NCBI GenBank assembly: GCA_913058495.1
Contig: CAJXQC010000005.1
Span: 88,108-152,107, forward strand
Source of the DNA: an uncultured Balneola sp.
Lineage (GTDB): Bacteria; Bacteroidota; Rhodothermia; Balneolales; Balneolaceae
DNA length: 64,000 nucleotides
Reading direction: 5' to 3'
The notes under the pieces are model-generated. The model saw only the letters and a program-made list of their open reading frames with translations. It searched no databases and was not told the DNA's origin. The first letter of the stretch is position 1; each line of letters starts with the position of its first letter. Made by a program: the position numbers and the translations under genes. Below, in pieces: positions 9,363-18,160 of this stretch.

Positions 9363-9405
9363 GTCAGTTAATTTAGTTTTTTAATTAACAAAGAGAATTA
9401 TTACT

Positions 9406-10686
9406 TCATTCACCTTTAATAACAACTTTTCTGAACTCAGCAATTCTTGCTAATTTAGCTTTCAGATCATTAAAAATATCAGGATTGGATAATTTGAATC
9501 GCTGAATTTTCTTTTTCTCCTTTAGATTTCGGACCAGCTCGTTCGCTCTTTTAAACATGGTAGAAGTAAATAAACTTACCAGAAAATATCCCCATGCCCA
9601 GATCGCAGGTACTCCGGCAATTAAAAGAATACAAGTCACCAATAGATAGAAAAGTGGGAAGAGAAACAAGCCCAGAACGAATTTGATGGAAACATCGAAA
9701 GCTTTGTCTTGGATCTTATTTTTGATGATATAGCGAGCAGGTTGGTACGGGATAATTCCATTCAGCCATACAAGCAGGTAAACCGGTGCCAGAAGAATTC
9801 TTTTGATCATGGGTAGTTTTACTTCAGATAAAGCTCTGACGCTCAACTTATTTTTCTCGGCTACTTCCAATACCTGCTCTGCATCTGATATCAGTTCAGG
9901 TGTTTGCAGCTCTTCCGCATTCTGAACCAAGGTATTCATGTACTCATTATTCGAAAGTTTTGCTCTGTCGTATTCCATTTCATCCAGTGCGATCTTTATA
10001 AGAGGATACTGATCCAGTTTAGGGACATGCATGATTAACGGTTTCAGATTATCTGAAGTCTGATTTTTCAAACTGTTTGCAGCACTTCGCTCACTTTCTT
10101 CATATTCTTTTCTGTAGTCCGAAACCTTGATGGGATCTCCAAAGACCACACGTACTTCATTTCTGGAATTTTGATGATCACTGTAATTAACTCCAACAGG
10201 CTGAACATACAGATCCAGATTCCAGTCATTTTTGATTTCAGCATCAAAAGCTATTCGTGTGAACCCTTTGCTGAAAGGACGAAGCCGGCGCTTCAGATCA
10301 TGGTTTGCTTCAGCAAATACCAAAACAGCTTCGTTGTTGCTTAAAAACCTGATACAGGTCTCAAAAATCTCATTGTTCTTTTGGATATTGCTGATGCCGT
10401 CTCGAACTCTGTAAACGGGCAGTAAATTCAGAGACCGTAGAAACCAATCCATAAATTTAGATTCGAATGCCTGAGCTCGGGTCAGAAATGAGGTGGTTTT
10501 ATAGAAATGTGTAGTTACCAACAATGCATCCATAAAAGAATTCTGATGATTGGGAACCAGTAAGATGGGTTTGCCTTTCGGGATCTTATGCTTATCTATA
10601 ATTCGGATCCGTTTATAGAAAAACTTTAGTCCTGTTCTTACTACACCAAGACGAATAAAATTGTACCAAAGAAAATTTTTACGCAT
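9406..10686 (-). CDS. Lysophospholipid acyltransferase (PlsC-like)
   Basis: A 426-residue membrane-bound acyltransferase. The catalytic block is PNHQNSFMDALL near residue 45, one residue longer between His and Asp than the textbook HX4D, and a later substrate block reads VFAEANHD. Two or three hydrophobic segments near residues 330-385 (KFVLGLFLFPLFYLLVTCI and neighbours) form membrane helices. It probably acylates lysophosphatidic acid or a similar acceptor. It overlaps the upstream transporter gene by eight bases, so the two are likely cotranslated. Confidence 0.82.
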   Translation of the reverse strand: MRKNFLWYNFIRLGVVRTGLKFFYKRIRIIDKHKIPKGKPILLVPNHQNSFMDALLVTTHFYKTTSFLTRAQAFESKFMDWFLRSLNLLPVYRVRDGISNIQKNNEIFETCIRFLSNNEAVLVFAEANHDLKRRLRPFSKGFTRIAFDAEIKNDWNLDLYVQPVGVNYSDHQNSRNEVRVVFGDPIKVSDYRKEYEESERSAANSLKNQTSDNLKPLIMHVPKLDQYPLIKIALDEMEYDRAKLSNNEYMNTLVQNAEELQTPELISDAEQVLEVAEKNKLSVRALSEVKLPMIKRILLAPVYLLVWLNGIIPYQPARYIIKNKIQDKAFDVSIKFVLGLFLFPLFYLLVTCILLIAGVPAIWAWGYFLVSLFTSTMFKRANELVRNLKEKKKIQRFKLSNPDIFNDLKAKLARIAEFRKVVIKGE

Positions 10687-11605
10687 TAGTAATCACGCGT
10701 TGAATTGATTTTTTTCCGACCGACCAGTACCAACCTAAGCTCATTCCTGCAAGTATATGCCAGATTCCCCACCAGGCTGTAATAAGAGCCATGCCTCCAA
10801 GTCCGTCAAAAAAGTTGAAAATTAAAAGTAAACCCAATCCCGAGTTTTGAATTCCTGTTTCAATGGAAATCGAACGTCTGTCAGCTTCAGGAAGATTAAA
10901 AGCTCTGGCAAGCCCATATCCTGAAGTTAAAGCTACAGCATTATGGATAAATACCAAAAGCAGAACAAACTCTACATATGCAATAAAATTGTCAAAGTTG
11001 GTCCAAAAGGCAACGATCACAAATCCGGCAAAGAAAATCACACCGAAACCCTTGATCCAAGGACTGATCTTTTCAGCTATTGCTGATTTAAAATGACGAA
11101 CGATCATCCCCAAAACAAGTGGAATTCCAAGAATCAAAACTATGATCTCAAAAACTTTGCCAAGGTCCAAACTGATCTCCTGAAGGATCGCATTTGTTGG
11201 AGAATACAAACTTGCCCAAAAAGTGAAATTCAACGGTGTCATTACAATAGCAAGTAATGTGGCAATGGCTGTCATGCTTACTGAAAGTGCAGCGTTTCCT
11301 TTTGCTAACAAAGAAAAAAAGTTAGAAATATTACCACCCGGACAAGCGGCTACCATAAACATTCCTAAAGCAATACTGGGAGCGGGTTGCATAACCCAAA
11401 CTAAAACGAATGTCAGCAATGGAAGTAACAAAAACTGAGAAAAGGAACCTATGAGGGTAGATTTTGGATTTTTTGCGATGTCTTTAAAGTCTTGGATGGT
11501 AAGCTCTAAAGCTACACCAAACATGATTACGGCAAGTGATACATTCATCACCATCAAGCCGCCTTCCCCGAGATTTAATTGCAGAGCGTCAATAGATTCA
11601 GTCAT
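10679..11605 (-). CDS. Bile acid:sodium symporter (BASS) family transporter
   Basis: A 308-residue integral membrane protein with about nine or ten hydrophobic segments. Diagnostic stretches are ELTIQDFKDI near the start, AACPGGNISNFFSLLAKGNAALSV (the Na+-binding crossover) and the SIETGIQNSGLGLLLI motif near residue 245. BASS proteins cotransport sodium with organic acids such as bile acids, pyruvate or pantoate; the substrate here cannot be told. It is the first gene of a two-gene unit with the acyltransferase. Confidence 0.9.
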   Translation of the reverse strand: MTESIDALQLNLGEGGLMVMNVSLAVIMFGVALELTIQDFKDIAKNPKSTLIGSFSQFLLLPLLTFVLVWVMQPAPSIALGMFMVAACPGGNISNFFSLLAKGNAALSVSMTAIATLLAIVMTPLNFTFWASLYSPTNAILQEISLDLGKVFEIIVLILGIPLVLGMIVRHFKSAIAEKISPWIKGFGVIFFAGFVIVAFWTNFDNFIAYVEFVLLLVFIHNAVALTSGYGLARAFNLPEADRRSISIETGIQNSGLGLLLIFNFFDGLGGMALITAWWGIWHILAGMSLGWYWSVGKKSIQRVITNA

Positions 11606-11651
11606 GCAGTGAATGTAAAAAATAAGTGGGTTTTATTTAGGGAGAATTTTA

Positions 11652-11685
11652 CAAGTAGGGCCGCAAAATTTTGCGACCCTACTTG
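11652..11685. repeat. Palindromic repeat GTAGGGNCGCAA, copy 2
   Basis: CAAGTAGGGCCGCAAAA pairs with TTTTGCGACCCTACTTG with one mismatch and no loop beyond the centre. It shares its core with the palindrome at 436-463. It lies between asd and the BASS transporter gene. Confidence 0.65.
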
Positions 11686-11698
11686 ATATCAATAAAGG

Positions 11699-12748
11699 CT
11701 ACCCTAAAAAACCTTTAACTTTTAATAATTCCGCATTCAGGATTGCGCCACCTGCAGCACCCCTGATGGTGTTATGAGCCATGGCTACGAAACTGATATC
11801 GAATACTTCTGATTCCCGAAGTCTTCCCATATGTAGTTGCATTCCGCCTTCTTGATCAGCATGGAGTCTGGGTTGTGGAAATCGGTCATCCTCGTGCAGT
11901 TTGATCACTTCTTTGGGTGAAGAGGAAAGGTCCAGATCAGCAATCGGGTTTTCCCAGTTCTGAATTGCTCGTTTTACTTCGTCGATGGATGAAGGAGTTT
12001 TTTTAAATTTTACTGTTGCCGAGATCATGTGTCCGTTGATGGCAGGAACACGAGTTGCAGTTGCACTTAAGTTAATTTGTGGTTCAGAAAGTTTTCCGTC
12101 GGTCAGTTCAGATAACAACTTCTGAGTTTCCGGTTTGATCTTCGACTCTTCTCCTGAAATAAAAGGAACCACATTGCCTAAAATATCTAAACTGGCAACG
12201 CCCGGGTAACCAGCTCCGGAAATGGCTTGCATTGTGGTTAAGATCACGGTATCAATTCCAAAGGCATCATGAAAAGGTTTCAATGCCAATGAAAGTGGAA
12301 CTGCAACACAGTTGGGATTGGTAACAATCCAGCCGGAGCCATCTGCAGTAAATTTCTGAGTTTTGATGAGGTCTATATGATCAGGATTTACTTCAGGAAC
12401 CAAAAGTGGAACAGTGTTATCCATACGGAAGTTTTTGGCATTCGAGATCACAGGAATACCCGCTTTAGCAAAAGCTTCTTCAATCTCTCCGGCAACGGAA
12501 GAATCCAGACCGGAGAATACAAAATCAACGTTTCCGAATTCCTCCGGTTTACAATTAGCCACGGTCATTTCTGCAATAGAGGACGGAAGATTGACATCTT
12601 CGATCCAATTAGTGGCGTCTTTGTATTTTTTACCTGCGGAGCGTTCTGAAGCACCCAAAGCATCAATTTCAAACCAGGGATGATCTCGAAGTAAACGTAT
12701 AAATTTTTGTCCAACTGCACCTGTAGCGCCTAGAATACCAACTTTCAT
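11699..12748 (-). CDS. asd: Aspartate-semialdehyde dehydrogenase
   Basis: A 349-residue enzyme that reduces aspartyl-4-phosphate to aspartate semialdehyde with NADPH, leading to lysine, threonine and methionine and to diaminopimelate for the cell wall. The nucleotide-binding start is KVGILGATGAVGQKF. The catalytic cysteine lies in TNPNCVAVPL near residue 146, and the substrate-binding stretch near 240 reads RVPAINGHMISATVKF. Length and motifs fit the archaeal/fungal-type Asd branch found in many Bacteroidota. It is monocistronic and divergent from the glycyl-tRNA synthetase gene. Confidence 0.95.
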   Translation of the reverse strand: MKVGILGATGAVGQKFIRLLRDHPWFEIDALGASERSAGKKYKDATNWIEDVNLPSSIAEMTVANCKPEEFGNVDFVFSGLDSSVAGEIEEAFAKAGIPVISNAKNFRMDNTVPLLVPEVNPDHIDLIKTQKFTADGSGWIVTNPNCVAVPLSLALKPFHDAFGIDTVILTTMQAISGAGYPGVASLDILGNVVPFISGEESKIKPETQKLLSELTDGKLSEPQINLSATATRVPAINGHMISATVKFKKTPSSIDEVKRAIQNWENPIADLDLSSSPKEVIKLHEDDRFPQPRLHADQEGGMQLHMGRLRESEVFDISFVAMAHNTIRGAAGGAILNAELLKVKGFLG

Positions 12749-12752
12749 GTGT

Positions 12753-12833
12753 TCAATTAAGAATGATTCAATGTAGAATTAAGAATGGCTAAAAATAGCA
12801 TTCTTAATTCCTAATTCTCAATTATTCATTCAA
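12753..12833. repeat. Inverted array of degenerate heptamers between asd and glyQS
   Basis: Units TCAATTA, AGAATGA, TTCAATG, TAGAATT and AAGAATG (12753-12787) face CATTCTT, AATTCCT, AATTCTC, AATTATT and CATTCAA (12799-12833). The inner arms pair almost perfectly. The array occupies the divergent promoter region of two housekeeping genes. Confidence 0.6.
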
Positions 12834-12897
12834 ATTTGGTTAAACTAAATTCTTATCTTAAAAGCTTATTCAAAATCAAAAACAGAGTTAGAACTCA

Positions 12898-14349
12898 ATG
12901 TCGAACTTAGATAGCCTGGACAAGATCGTTTCACTGGCAAAAGCACGTGGTTTCATTTTTCAATCTTCAGAAATTTATGGCGGACTCAGCGCTGTATATG
13001 ATTACGGCCCATTAGGTGTGGAATTGAAGAACAATATCCGCAATACCTGGTGGAAAGAAATGACGCAGCGACATGATAACATTGTTGGTGTTGATGCAGC
13101 TATCTTTATGCATCCGAAAGTGTGGGAAGCGAGTGGTCACGTAGGTGGATTTAACGATCCTATGATCGACGACAAGCAGTCCAAGAAACGCTACCGCGCA
13201 GATATGCTGATAGAGCAGTATATCGCTAAACTTGAAAAGGACGGCAAGCAAGATGAGGCTGATAAAATTCAGGAGCAGTTAGATACTACCGGAACCCGCA
13301 AAAGCCTGACTGAAGATCTGTATGACATTATCATGGAAAACGAAATTCGTTCTCCTGACTCCGGCGCTTTCGACTGGACCGAAGTTCGTCAGTTTAATTT
13401 GATGTTCAAGACGCAGTTTGGTTCTACATCTACCGAAGAAGACGGTGTGTATTTACGCCCGGAAACTGCACAGGGAATTTTTGTGAATTATAAGAATGTA
13501 CTGGATACCGCAAGAGTTCAGGTTCCTTTTGGCATTGCTCAAACCGGTAAAGCATTCAGAAATGAAGTGGTAGCCCGGCAGTTCATCTTCCGCATGAGAG
13601 AATTCGAACAAATGGAGATGCAGTATTTTGTAGAGCCGGGTACAGATGGTGATGCTTATGAAGAATGGCTTGAAAAGAGATTGGCGTGGCACAAAAGCAT
13701 TGGAATCAGAGAAGAGAATTTAAGAACAGTTCCACATCCGGAAGATAAGCTTGCGCACTACGCCAGAGCAGCTGCCGACATTCAATATAAATATCCGATT
13801 GGCTGGCAGGAAGTGGAAGGAATTCATAACCGCTCTGATTTCGATCTTACTCAGCATCAGGAGTTTTCCGGAAAGAAACTAGAGTATTACGATCAGAAGA
13901 ATCAAAAACGATACATGCCCTTTGTTATCGAGACTTCTGTTGGTTTAGACAGATTAACTTTAATGGTTCTTTGTGATGCGTATCGGGAAGAAGAAATAGA
14001 CGGTGATTCCAGAACAGTTCTAAAATTGGATCCGAGATTAGCTCCTGTGCAAGTTGGCATTTTTCCATTGATCAAAAAACCTGAATTGCAGGAAATAGCT
14101 CATAAAATTGAGAAAGAACTCCGAGAAGATTATTCTGTTCAATACGATGAATCCGGATCTATCGGAAAGAGATACCGAAGATTAGACGAAGCAGGAACAC
14201 CGTTTTGTATCACCGTAGATTTTGAAACGATAGAAGATGATAACAAGGTTACTATCCGATACAGAGATGATATGAGTCAGGTTCGAATTCCAATTGAGAA
14301 AGTGGGAGAGGTAATTAGGGATGGTATTAAGGATTGGAAGGTTAGTTGA
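12898..14349 (+). CDS. glyQS: Glycine--tRNA ligase (homodimeric class II)
   Basis: A 483-residue enzyme charging tRNA-Gly. The N-terminal motif 1 region reads GGLSAVYDYGPLGVELKNNI. Motif 2 is FRNEVVARQFIFRMREFEQME and motif 3 appears as PFVIETSVGLDRL. The C-terminal anticodon-binding domain starts near LAPVQVGIFPL. This is the single-chain alpha-2 type rather than the GlyQ/GlyS heterotetramer. Its stop overlaps the start of the next gene by one base. Confidence 0.96.
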   Translation: MSNLDSLDKIVSLAKARGFIFQSSEIYGGLSAVYDYGPLGVELKNNIRNTWWKEMTQRHDNIVGVDAAIFMHPKVWEASGHVGGFNDPMIDDKQSKKRYRADMLIEQYIAKLEKDGKQDEADKIQEQLDTTGTRKSLTEDLYDIIMENEIRSPDSGAFDWTEVRQFNLMFKTQFGSTSTEEDGVYLRPETAQGIFVNYKNVLDTARVQVPFGIAQTGKAFRNEVVARQFIFRMREFEQMEMQYFVEPGTDGDAYEEWLEKRLAWHKSIGIREENLRTVPHPEDKLAHYARAAADIQYKYPIGWQEVEGIHNRSDFDLTQHQEFSGKKLEYYDQKNQKRYMPFVIETSVGLDRLTLMVLCDAYREEEIDGDSRTVLKLDPRLAPVQVGIFPLIKKPELQEIAHKIEKELREDYSVQYDESGSIGKRYRRLDEAGTPFCITVDFETIEDDNKVTIRYRDDMSQVRIPIEKVGEVIRDGIKDWKVS

Positions 14350-14894
14350 TGTTTAAAAGGTTTTCACTAATTATTGTCACTCTTATAATTCTCACTAACA
14401 TACTTTCTGCACAGAGGTATGAATTTAAAGAAGCTCTAATTAGATATTCTTTTGAAGATTCAACCTTTAATTATAAGTCAATTGTAGAGGGAAAACTTGG
14501 GTTATTTGATTCTGAAAAAGGAGTTTTAGTTTTTGGAATTCCTTTACAATATGTAATCACAGTAAGTGATTCCTTAGGCATGGTTCATAATTTGAATTCA
14601 AATATCATGTTAAATCATCAAGGTCTTTTTTGGGGAGACTACGATATGAATTCTAATGGGAAATATAAGGGCGATACTAGAGGTCTTTTAGGTGTGCAAG
14701 GAAATAAGGTAACAAGAGGTTTTGCGTCTCAAACTCTAATATCAGTTGAAGAAGAATTAGACTTTATTGAAACGAAATTAACCTTCAAGTTGGAGTCTGT
14801 ACCCAGTCTGGAAGTATTTGGTAATGAAAGTTCTTTTCTCAATGAAGAAATTGAAATTTCAGTAACAATTACCAAATTCAGTGAATCAAATTAA
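14349..14894 (+). CDS. Hypothetical secreted protein
   Basis: A 181-residue protein I do not recognise. A signal peptide is visible (SLIIVTLIILTNILSAQ), and the mature part looks beta-rich, with KLGLFDSEKGVLVFGIPLQY and a Gly/Arg segment GDTRGLLGVQGNKVTRG. The ATG shares its A with the TGA stop of glyQS, so it is probably translated by coupling with that housekeeping gene. Composite repeat copy 2 begins nine bases after its stop. It may be a taxon-restricted envelope protein. Confidence 0.6.
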   Translation: MFKRFSLIIVTLIILTNILSAQRYEFKEALIRYSFEDSTFNYKSIVEGKLGLFDSEKGVLVFGIPLQYVITVSDSLGMVHNLNSNIMLNHQGLFWGDYDMNSNGKYKGDTRGLLGVQGNKVTRGFASQTLISVEEELDFIETKLTFKLESVPSLEVFGNESSFLNEEIEISVTITKFSESN

Positions 14895-14902
14895 CTGGAA
14901 AT

Positions 14903-15033
14903 CCTCCTTCGAAGGAGGTGTCACGCGGAGAGCGTGACGGAGGATGTTGTAAAGACCAACATTACTGAGCTTTACAACACCCCTCAGATCAAATCGAGAA
15001 CCATCGATTTGATCATCTCCCCTCGAGGGGAGA
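14903..15033. repeat. Composite three-hairpin repeat, copy 2
   Basis: The element opens with CCTCCTTCGAAGGAGG (14903-14918) and closes with CTCCCCTCGAGGGGAG (15017-15032). Inner stems are TCACGC/GCGTGA, TGTTGTAAAG/CTTTACAACA and ATCAAATCGA/TCGATTTGAT. The joints CGGAGGATGT and ACACCCCTCAGA match copy 1 at 4092-4224, while the stems are unrelated in sequence but still fully complementary. Confidence 0.75.
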
Positions 15034-15072
15034 ATTATATGACAAACTTTTTATGTAGCTGTATATTCTTAT

Positions 15073-15666
15073 ATGATTCGTCTGATTTTCATTCTTTTAA
15101 TTTTTACAGTTCCTAATTGGGCTCATCCAAACTATATCCATGAAGATGAAACCGATCAGCCGGAAATAGTTCTCAGGGAAGATTCAATTGATAAGTTTAG
15201 CTTGCCGTTTCCAGAAAAGAAGATGTTTAATGAACTGGCATTGTTTTACAAACGATTTGTTGTTAAGGAAGAAATCGGGATGCAAGACGGACCAGGTTTT
15301 CCATTAATCAGCCTTTATGATAACAATAATGAAGTATTATTTTTCAAGTTTGATCCCGAAAATAGCTTACTACTAGAAAAGATAATTGCATCGAACCCAA
15401 TAGTAAGAGATGAATATGGGTTGCAAGTCGGATTAACAGTTTCTGATATAATAAAGATTAGAGCTGTTGATTTTAGAATCATTACAGATACTCATCAACA
15501 TACCTACTTAAAGAATAAAAATTCAAAGATAAGTTACGAGATAAATGTTGGTACTTTTATCGATGATGCAGAGCTTGATTCGATTAGTTCTACTAAGTTT
15601 AATACTTTGGAAGAAGCAACAATCGAGAGGATTATCTGGACTAATAAAAAGGTTGATATTAATTAA
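15073..15666 (+). CDS. Hypothetical exported protein
   Basis: A 197-residue protein with a short hydrophobic leader (MIRLIFILLIFTVPNWA). The body holds a segment NPIVRDEYGLQVGLTVSDIIKI followed by a ...KISYEI strand, a pattern also seen in several periplasmic proteins of unknown function in which a Gly-x-x-hydrophobic-Gly turn starts a calcium- or ligand-binding-like fold. I cannot name a family. It lies just after composite repeat copy 2 and is convergent with the histidine kinase gene. Confidence 0.6.
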   Translation: MIRLIFILLIFTVPNWAHPNYIHEDETDQPEIVLREDSIDKFSLPFPEKKMFNELALFYKRFVVKEEIGMQDGPGFPLISLYDNNNEVLFFKFDPENSLLLEKIIASNPIVRDEYGLQVGLTVSDIIKIRAVDFRIITDTHQHTYLKNKNSKISYEINVGTFIDDAELDSISSTKFNTLEEATIERIIWTNKKVDIN

Positions 15667-15731
15667 ATTTTACTATGTAAGTTTAATCTGATTTTTCAGA
15701 AAATTCCCTTAAGCAATCAAATACATATAAG

Positions 15732-16655
15732 CTAATCAGCCACACTGCCCGGAAGGTCGATAATTACTTTTGTGCCTTTTCCGGGAACGCTTTCTATTTG
15801 CAATTTGCCATCCATAATTTCTATGTATTTGGCAGCTGCCTTAAGACCAAATCCGGTTCCTTTTTCGTCATTAGTGCCAACGGTGGTTACCCATTCTTTA
15901 CTAAACAGGATTTTATTCAGCTTTTCCTCAGTTATTCCAATTCCATTATCCTCAATCGTTGTAATGGTACGATTCCCTTTTCTTGTCAGATCAATTAAAA
16001 TAGATCCGTTTTTTGGGGTGAACTTTATAGCGTTATGAAGAATATTACGCGTGACAAAAGAATAGCTTCCCTGGTCTGCATAAATTGGCTGTTCTAAATT
16101 GTTTGCAACGAGATTTATATTTTTGGATTCTATGTTGTGATGATAAAGAGCCAAAACCTGAGTCCATACTTTTTGAGTGTTGAAGAGCTCAGGTTCGATC
16201 TCTTTATTTTCGATCTGTGCTTTTGACCATTGTAAAATATCGTCTAAAAAACTAAGGAGGTTATCAACTGTTCCGGAAAGGTCATTGATATAGAAGCTTA
16301 ATTCTTCTTTCGAAAATGTTTCTAACTCGATCAGATCAAGAATTCCGTAGACGCCTGAAATCGGGCTTCTGATATCATGCGCTATAATTGAGATAAGGCG
16401 GTTATTGATTTCATTTAATCGCTGCAATTCATCTTTCTGAATCTCAATTTTTTTGTAATACCGGATCAAAAGATAGGACATGGGATATGAGATCAGCGCC
16501 GGAATTATCATAGATATGGACAGACCAAAAGTATTTATCTCAAAGCCCCATATTGTGCTTAAGACCAAGTAACATACTAGTGAAATAATTATTGAAATAA
16601 CCATCACCTTTAATGGTGATAGCATCAGCTTTGCTAATGTGTCTCTTTTTGGCAT
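15732..16655 (-). CDS. Membrane sensor histidine kinase (orphan)
   Basis: A 307-residue kinase. Two membrane helices occupy roughly residues 15-65 with almost no periplasmic loop. A short coiled-coil leads into the HisKA domain with the phospho-acceptor in IAHDIRSPISG near residue 92. The HATPase domain shows HNAIKFTPKNG (N box), IEDNGIGIT (G1) and GTGFGLKAA (G2). With no sensor domain it may read membrane state or bind a partner. No response regulator is adjacent, so it is an orphan here. Confidence 0.9.
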   Translation of the reverse strand: MPKRDTLAKLMLSPLKVMVISIIISLVCYLVLSTIWGFEINTFGLSISMIIPALISYPMSYLLIRYYKKIEIQKDELQRLNEINNRLISIIAHDIRSPISGVYGILDLIELETFSKEELSFYINDLSGTVDNLLSFLDDILQWSKAQIENKEIEPELFNTQKVWTQVLALYHHNIESKNINLVANNLEQPIYADQGSYSFVTRNILHNAIKFTPKNGSILIDLTRKGNRTITTIEDNGIGITEEKLNKILFSKEWVTTVGTNDEKGTGFGLKAAAKYIEIMDGKLQIESVPGKGTKVIIDLPGSVAD

Positions 16656-16826
16656 CTATGAAATTTTTTCCATACGAACATAAGTTTTTATGGTACTTGT
16701 ACCAACTCACTTATTGTTAAATGATTTTACCTCTATTATTAATTATAAAACTCATTTAAAATCGGTTCGGTCTTATTGAGTTTTACTGTTCAAGTGCCGT
16801 TCTTTACATAAAAAGTTAAATTACTT

Positions 16827-17708
16827 ATGGAACCTTTTGTAGAATTTTTTGAGAATATCCCGACTGTATTTAGGGCAGGATTATTGGTTGGAGGTATTTT
16901 TCTGTTCTGGATCATTGAAGGAGTATTTCCACTCTTCGAATTCGGATATAAGAAAGTTCGTCATGCCGGAATAAATTTATTTCTGAATGGATTGTTTCTG
17001 GCAATCGGGCTTGCCTTTGCGGGATTGTTAGTTTGGTCGTCTGATTGGGTTACTGCTGAAGGTTTCGGAGTCCTTCAATGGATCGAAATGCCGTTGTGGG
17101 CACAAGCAGTTGTTGGAGTTCTGCTACTCGATTTCTTTGGAGCTTATCTGATTCACTGGATAGAGCATAAAGTGGTTTTTATGTGGAGATTTCATTTGGT
17201 TCATCACAGCGACACTACCGTTGATGTAACTACAGGTTTACGTCATCATCCGGGAGAAGCAGTTTTTAGAATGGTGTTCACTATAATTGGAGTGATTTTG
17301 GTTGGGGCTCCAATTTGGATCATCTTTTTATATCAAAGCATTTCGGCGCTGTTTGCACATCTTACACATGCTAACATCAATATGCCCAGAAAGATCGATC
17401 GGGCGCTATCATGGATTTTCATTACACCGTTGATGCATAAAGTTCATCATCACTACACTCAGCCTTTAACGGATACCAATTACGGTAATATTTTCTCTAT
17501 TTGGGATCGCCTGCTCGGCACGTTCGCTCAGGTTGATGAAATGACTGAGTTGAAATATGGAATTGATACCCATATGGATCCCAAAGAAAATGATAATCTT
17601 GGGAATTTGTTAAAGATTCCTTTCCAGCAATATCGCCCGCCGGTGGGTTCTAAGTTTGGTGAGGGAGAAAATGATGCCACTAAATCACAAAAACTCGGAA
17701 AAGAGTGA
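16827..17708 (+). CDS. Sterol desaturase / fatty acid hydroxylase family protein
   Basis: A 293-residue membrane protein with four or five hydrophobic segments and the eight-histidine di-iron cluster: HWIEHK near residue 110, HLVHHSD, LRHHPGE and HKVHHHYTQPLTDTNYGN. Such enzymes hydroxylate or desaturate lipids or carotenoids; the substrate is not evident. The C-terminal residues DATKSQKLGKE are encoded by an octamer repeat (17678-17701), and a diverged copy of the same 3' end occurs at 18453-18506 beyond the toxin-antitoxin genes, suggesting an insertion at this gene end. Confidence 0.9.
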   Translation: MEPFVEFFENIPTVFRAGLLVGGIFLFWIIEGVFPLFEFGYKKVRHAGINLFLNGLFLAIGLAFAGLLVWSSDWVTAEGFGVLQWIEMPLWAQAVVGVLLLDFFGAYLIHWIEHKVVFMWRFHLVHHSDTTVDVTTGLRHHPGEAVFRMVFTIIGVILVGAPIWIIFLYQSISALFAHLTHANINMPRKIDRALSWIFITPLMHKVHHHYTQPLTDTNYGNIFSIWDRLLGTFAQVDEMTELKYGIDTHMDPKENDNLGNLLKIPFQQYRPPVGSKFGEGENDATKSQKLGKE

Positions 17709-17737
17709 AAGAGAAAACCTTTCAGCTTATATTCTGA

Positions 17738-18160
17738 TCACAAAAATGGATTGATAATCTGGACTGAGTAAATTTTTTGTTTATGTTGCAAATCTTCGGA
17801 GTAAAGGGTGGAACAACCGGCTTCAAGTGCAGCAGCAATAATTAAAGAATCGTAGAATGAATAATTGTATTGTTCTTTGATTCCGATTCCTGAGAGAATT
17901 AAATCTTGACTGGCATATACCTCCCAAAAATGAATCAACGTATCTTCTATGAAACGAGTTAGTTCAGTTTGGTTCATTGGTGAAGAGAACTTTCGGTACG
18001 AAACGTTTATAAATTCTTGAACAACTTGATAGCTAATTACACCCTTACCGTTTTGTAATAATTCTTTTATTAGATTAGTCGCTATCTTTTTCTTCTCGGG
18101 AGCTGTAAAATCAAATGAATAAGCAAAAATATTGGTGTCTAAGAATATTTTATCGCTCAT
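17738..18160 (-). CDS. PIN-domain toxin (VapC-like ribonuclease)
   Basis: A 140-residue PIN protein. The first acidic residue is in FLDTNIFAYS near the N-terminus, the second in VVQEFINV, the third in SFYDSLIIAAALEAGC and the fourth in LYSEDLQHKQ. These four form the metal-binding site of PIN nucleases, which cleave RNA when freed from the antitoxin. The start overlaps the end of the antitoxin gene by 11 bases. The pair lies between a gene and a remnant copy of its 3' end. Confidence 0.9.
   Translation of the reverse strand: MSDKIFLDTNIFAYSFDFTAPEKKKIATNLIKELLQNGKGVISYQVVQEFINVSYRKFSSPMNQTELTRFIEDTLIHFWEVYASQDLILSGIGIKEQYNYSFYDSLIIAAALEAGCSTLYSEDLQHKQKIYSVQIINPFL

Noticed and set aside
14934..15116. 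Short plus-strand frame between the two secreted orphans
   Set aside because: It lies mostly inside composite repeat copy 2 and has no family pattern or plausible leader.
16656..16826. Possible tRNA or small RNA between the histidine kinase and hydroxylase genes
   Set aside because: GGTTCGG suggested a T-loop, but no cloverleaf or acceptor pairing could be built around it.
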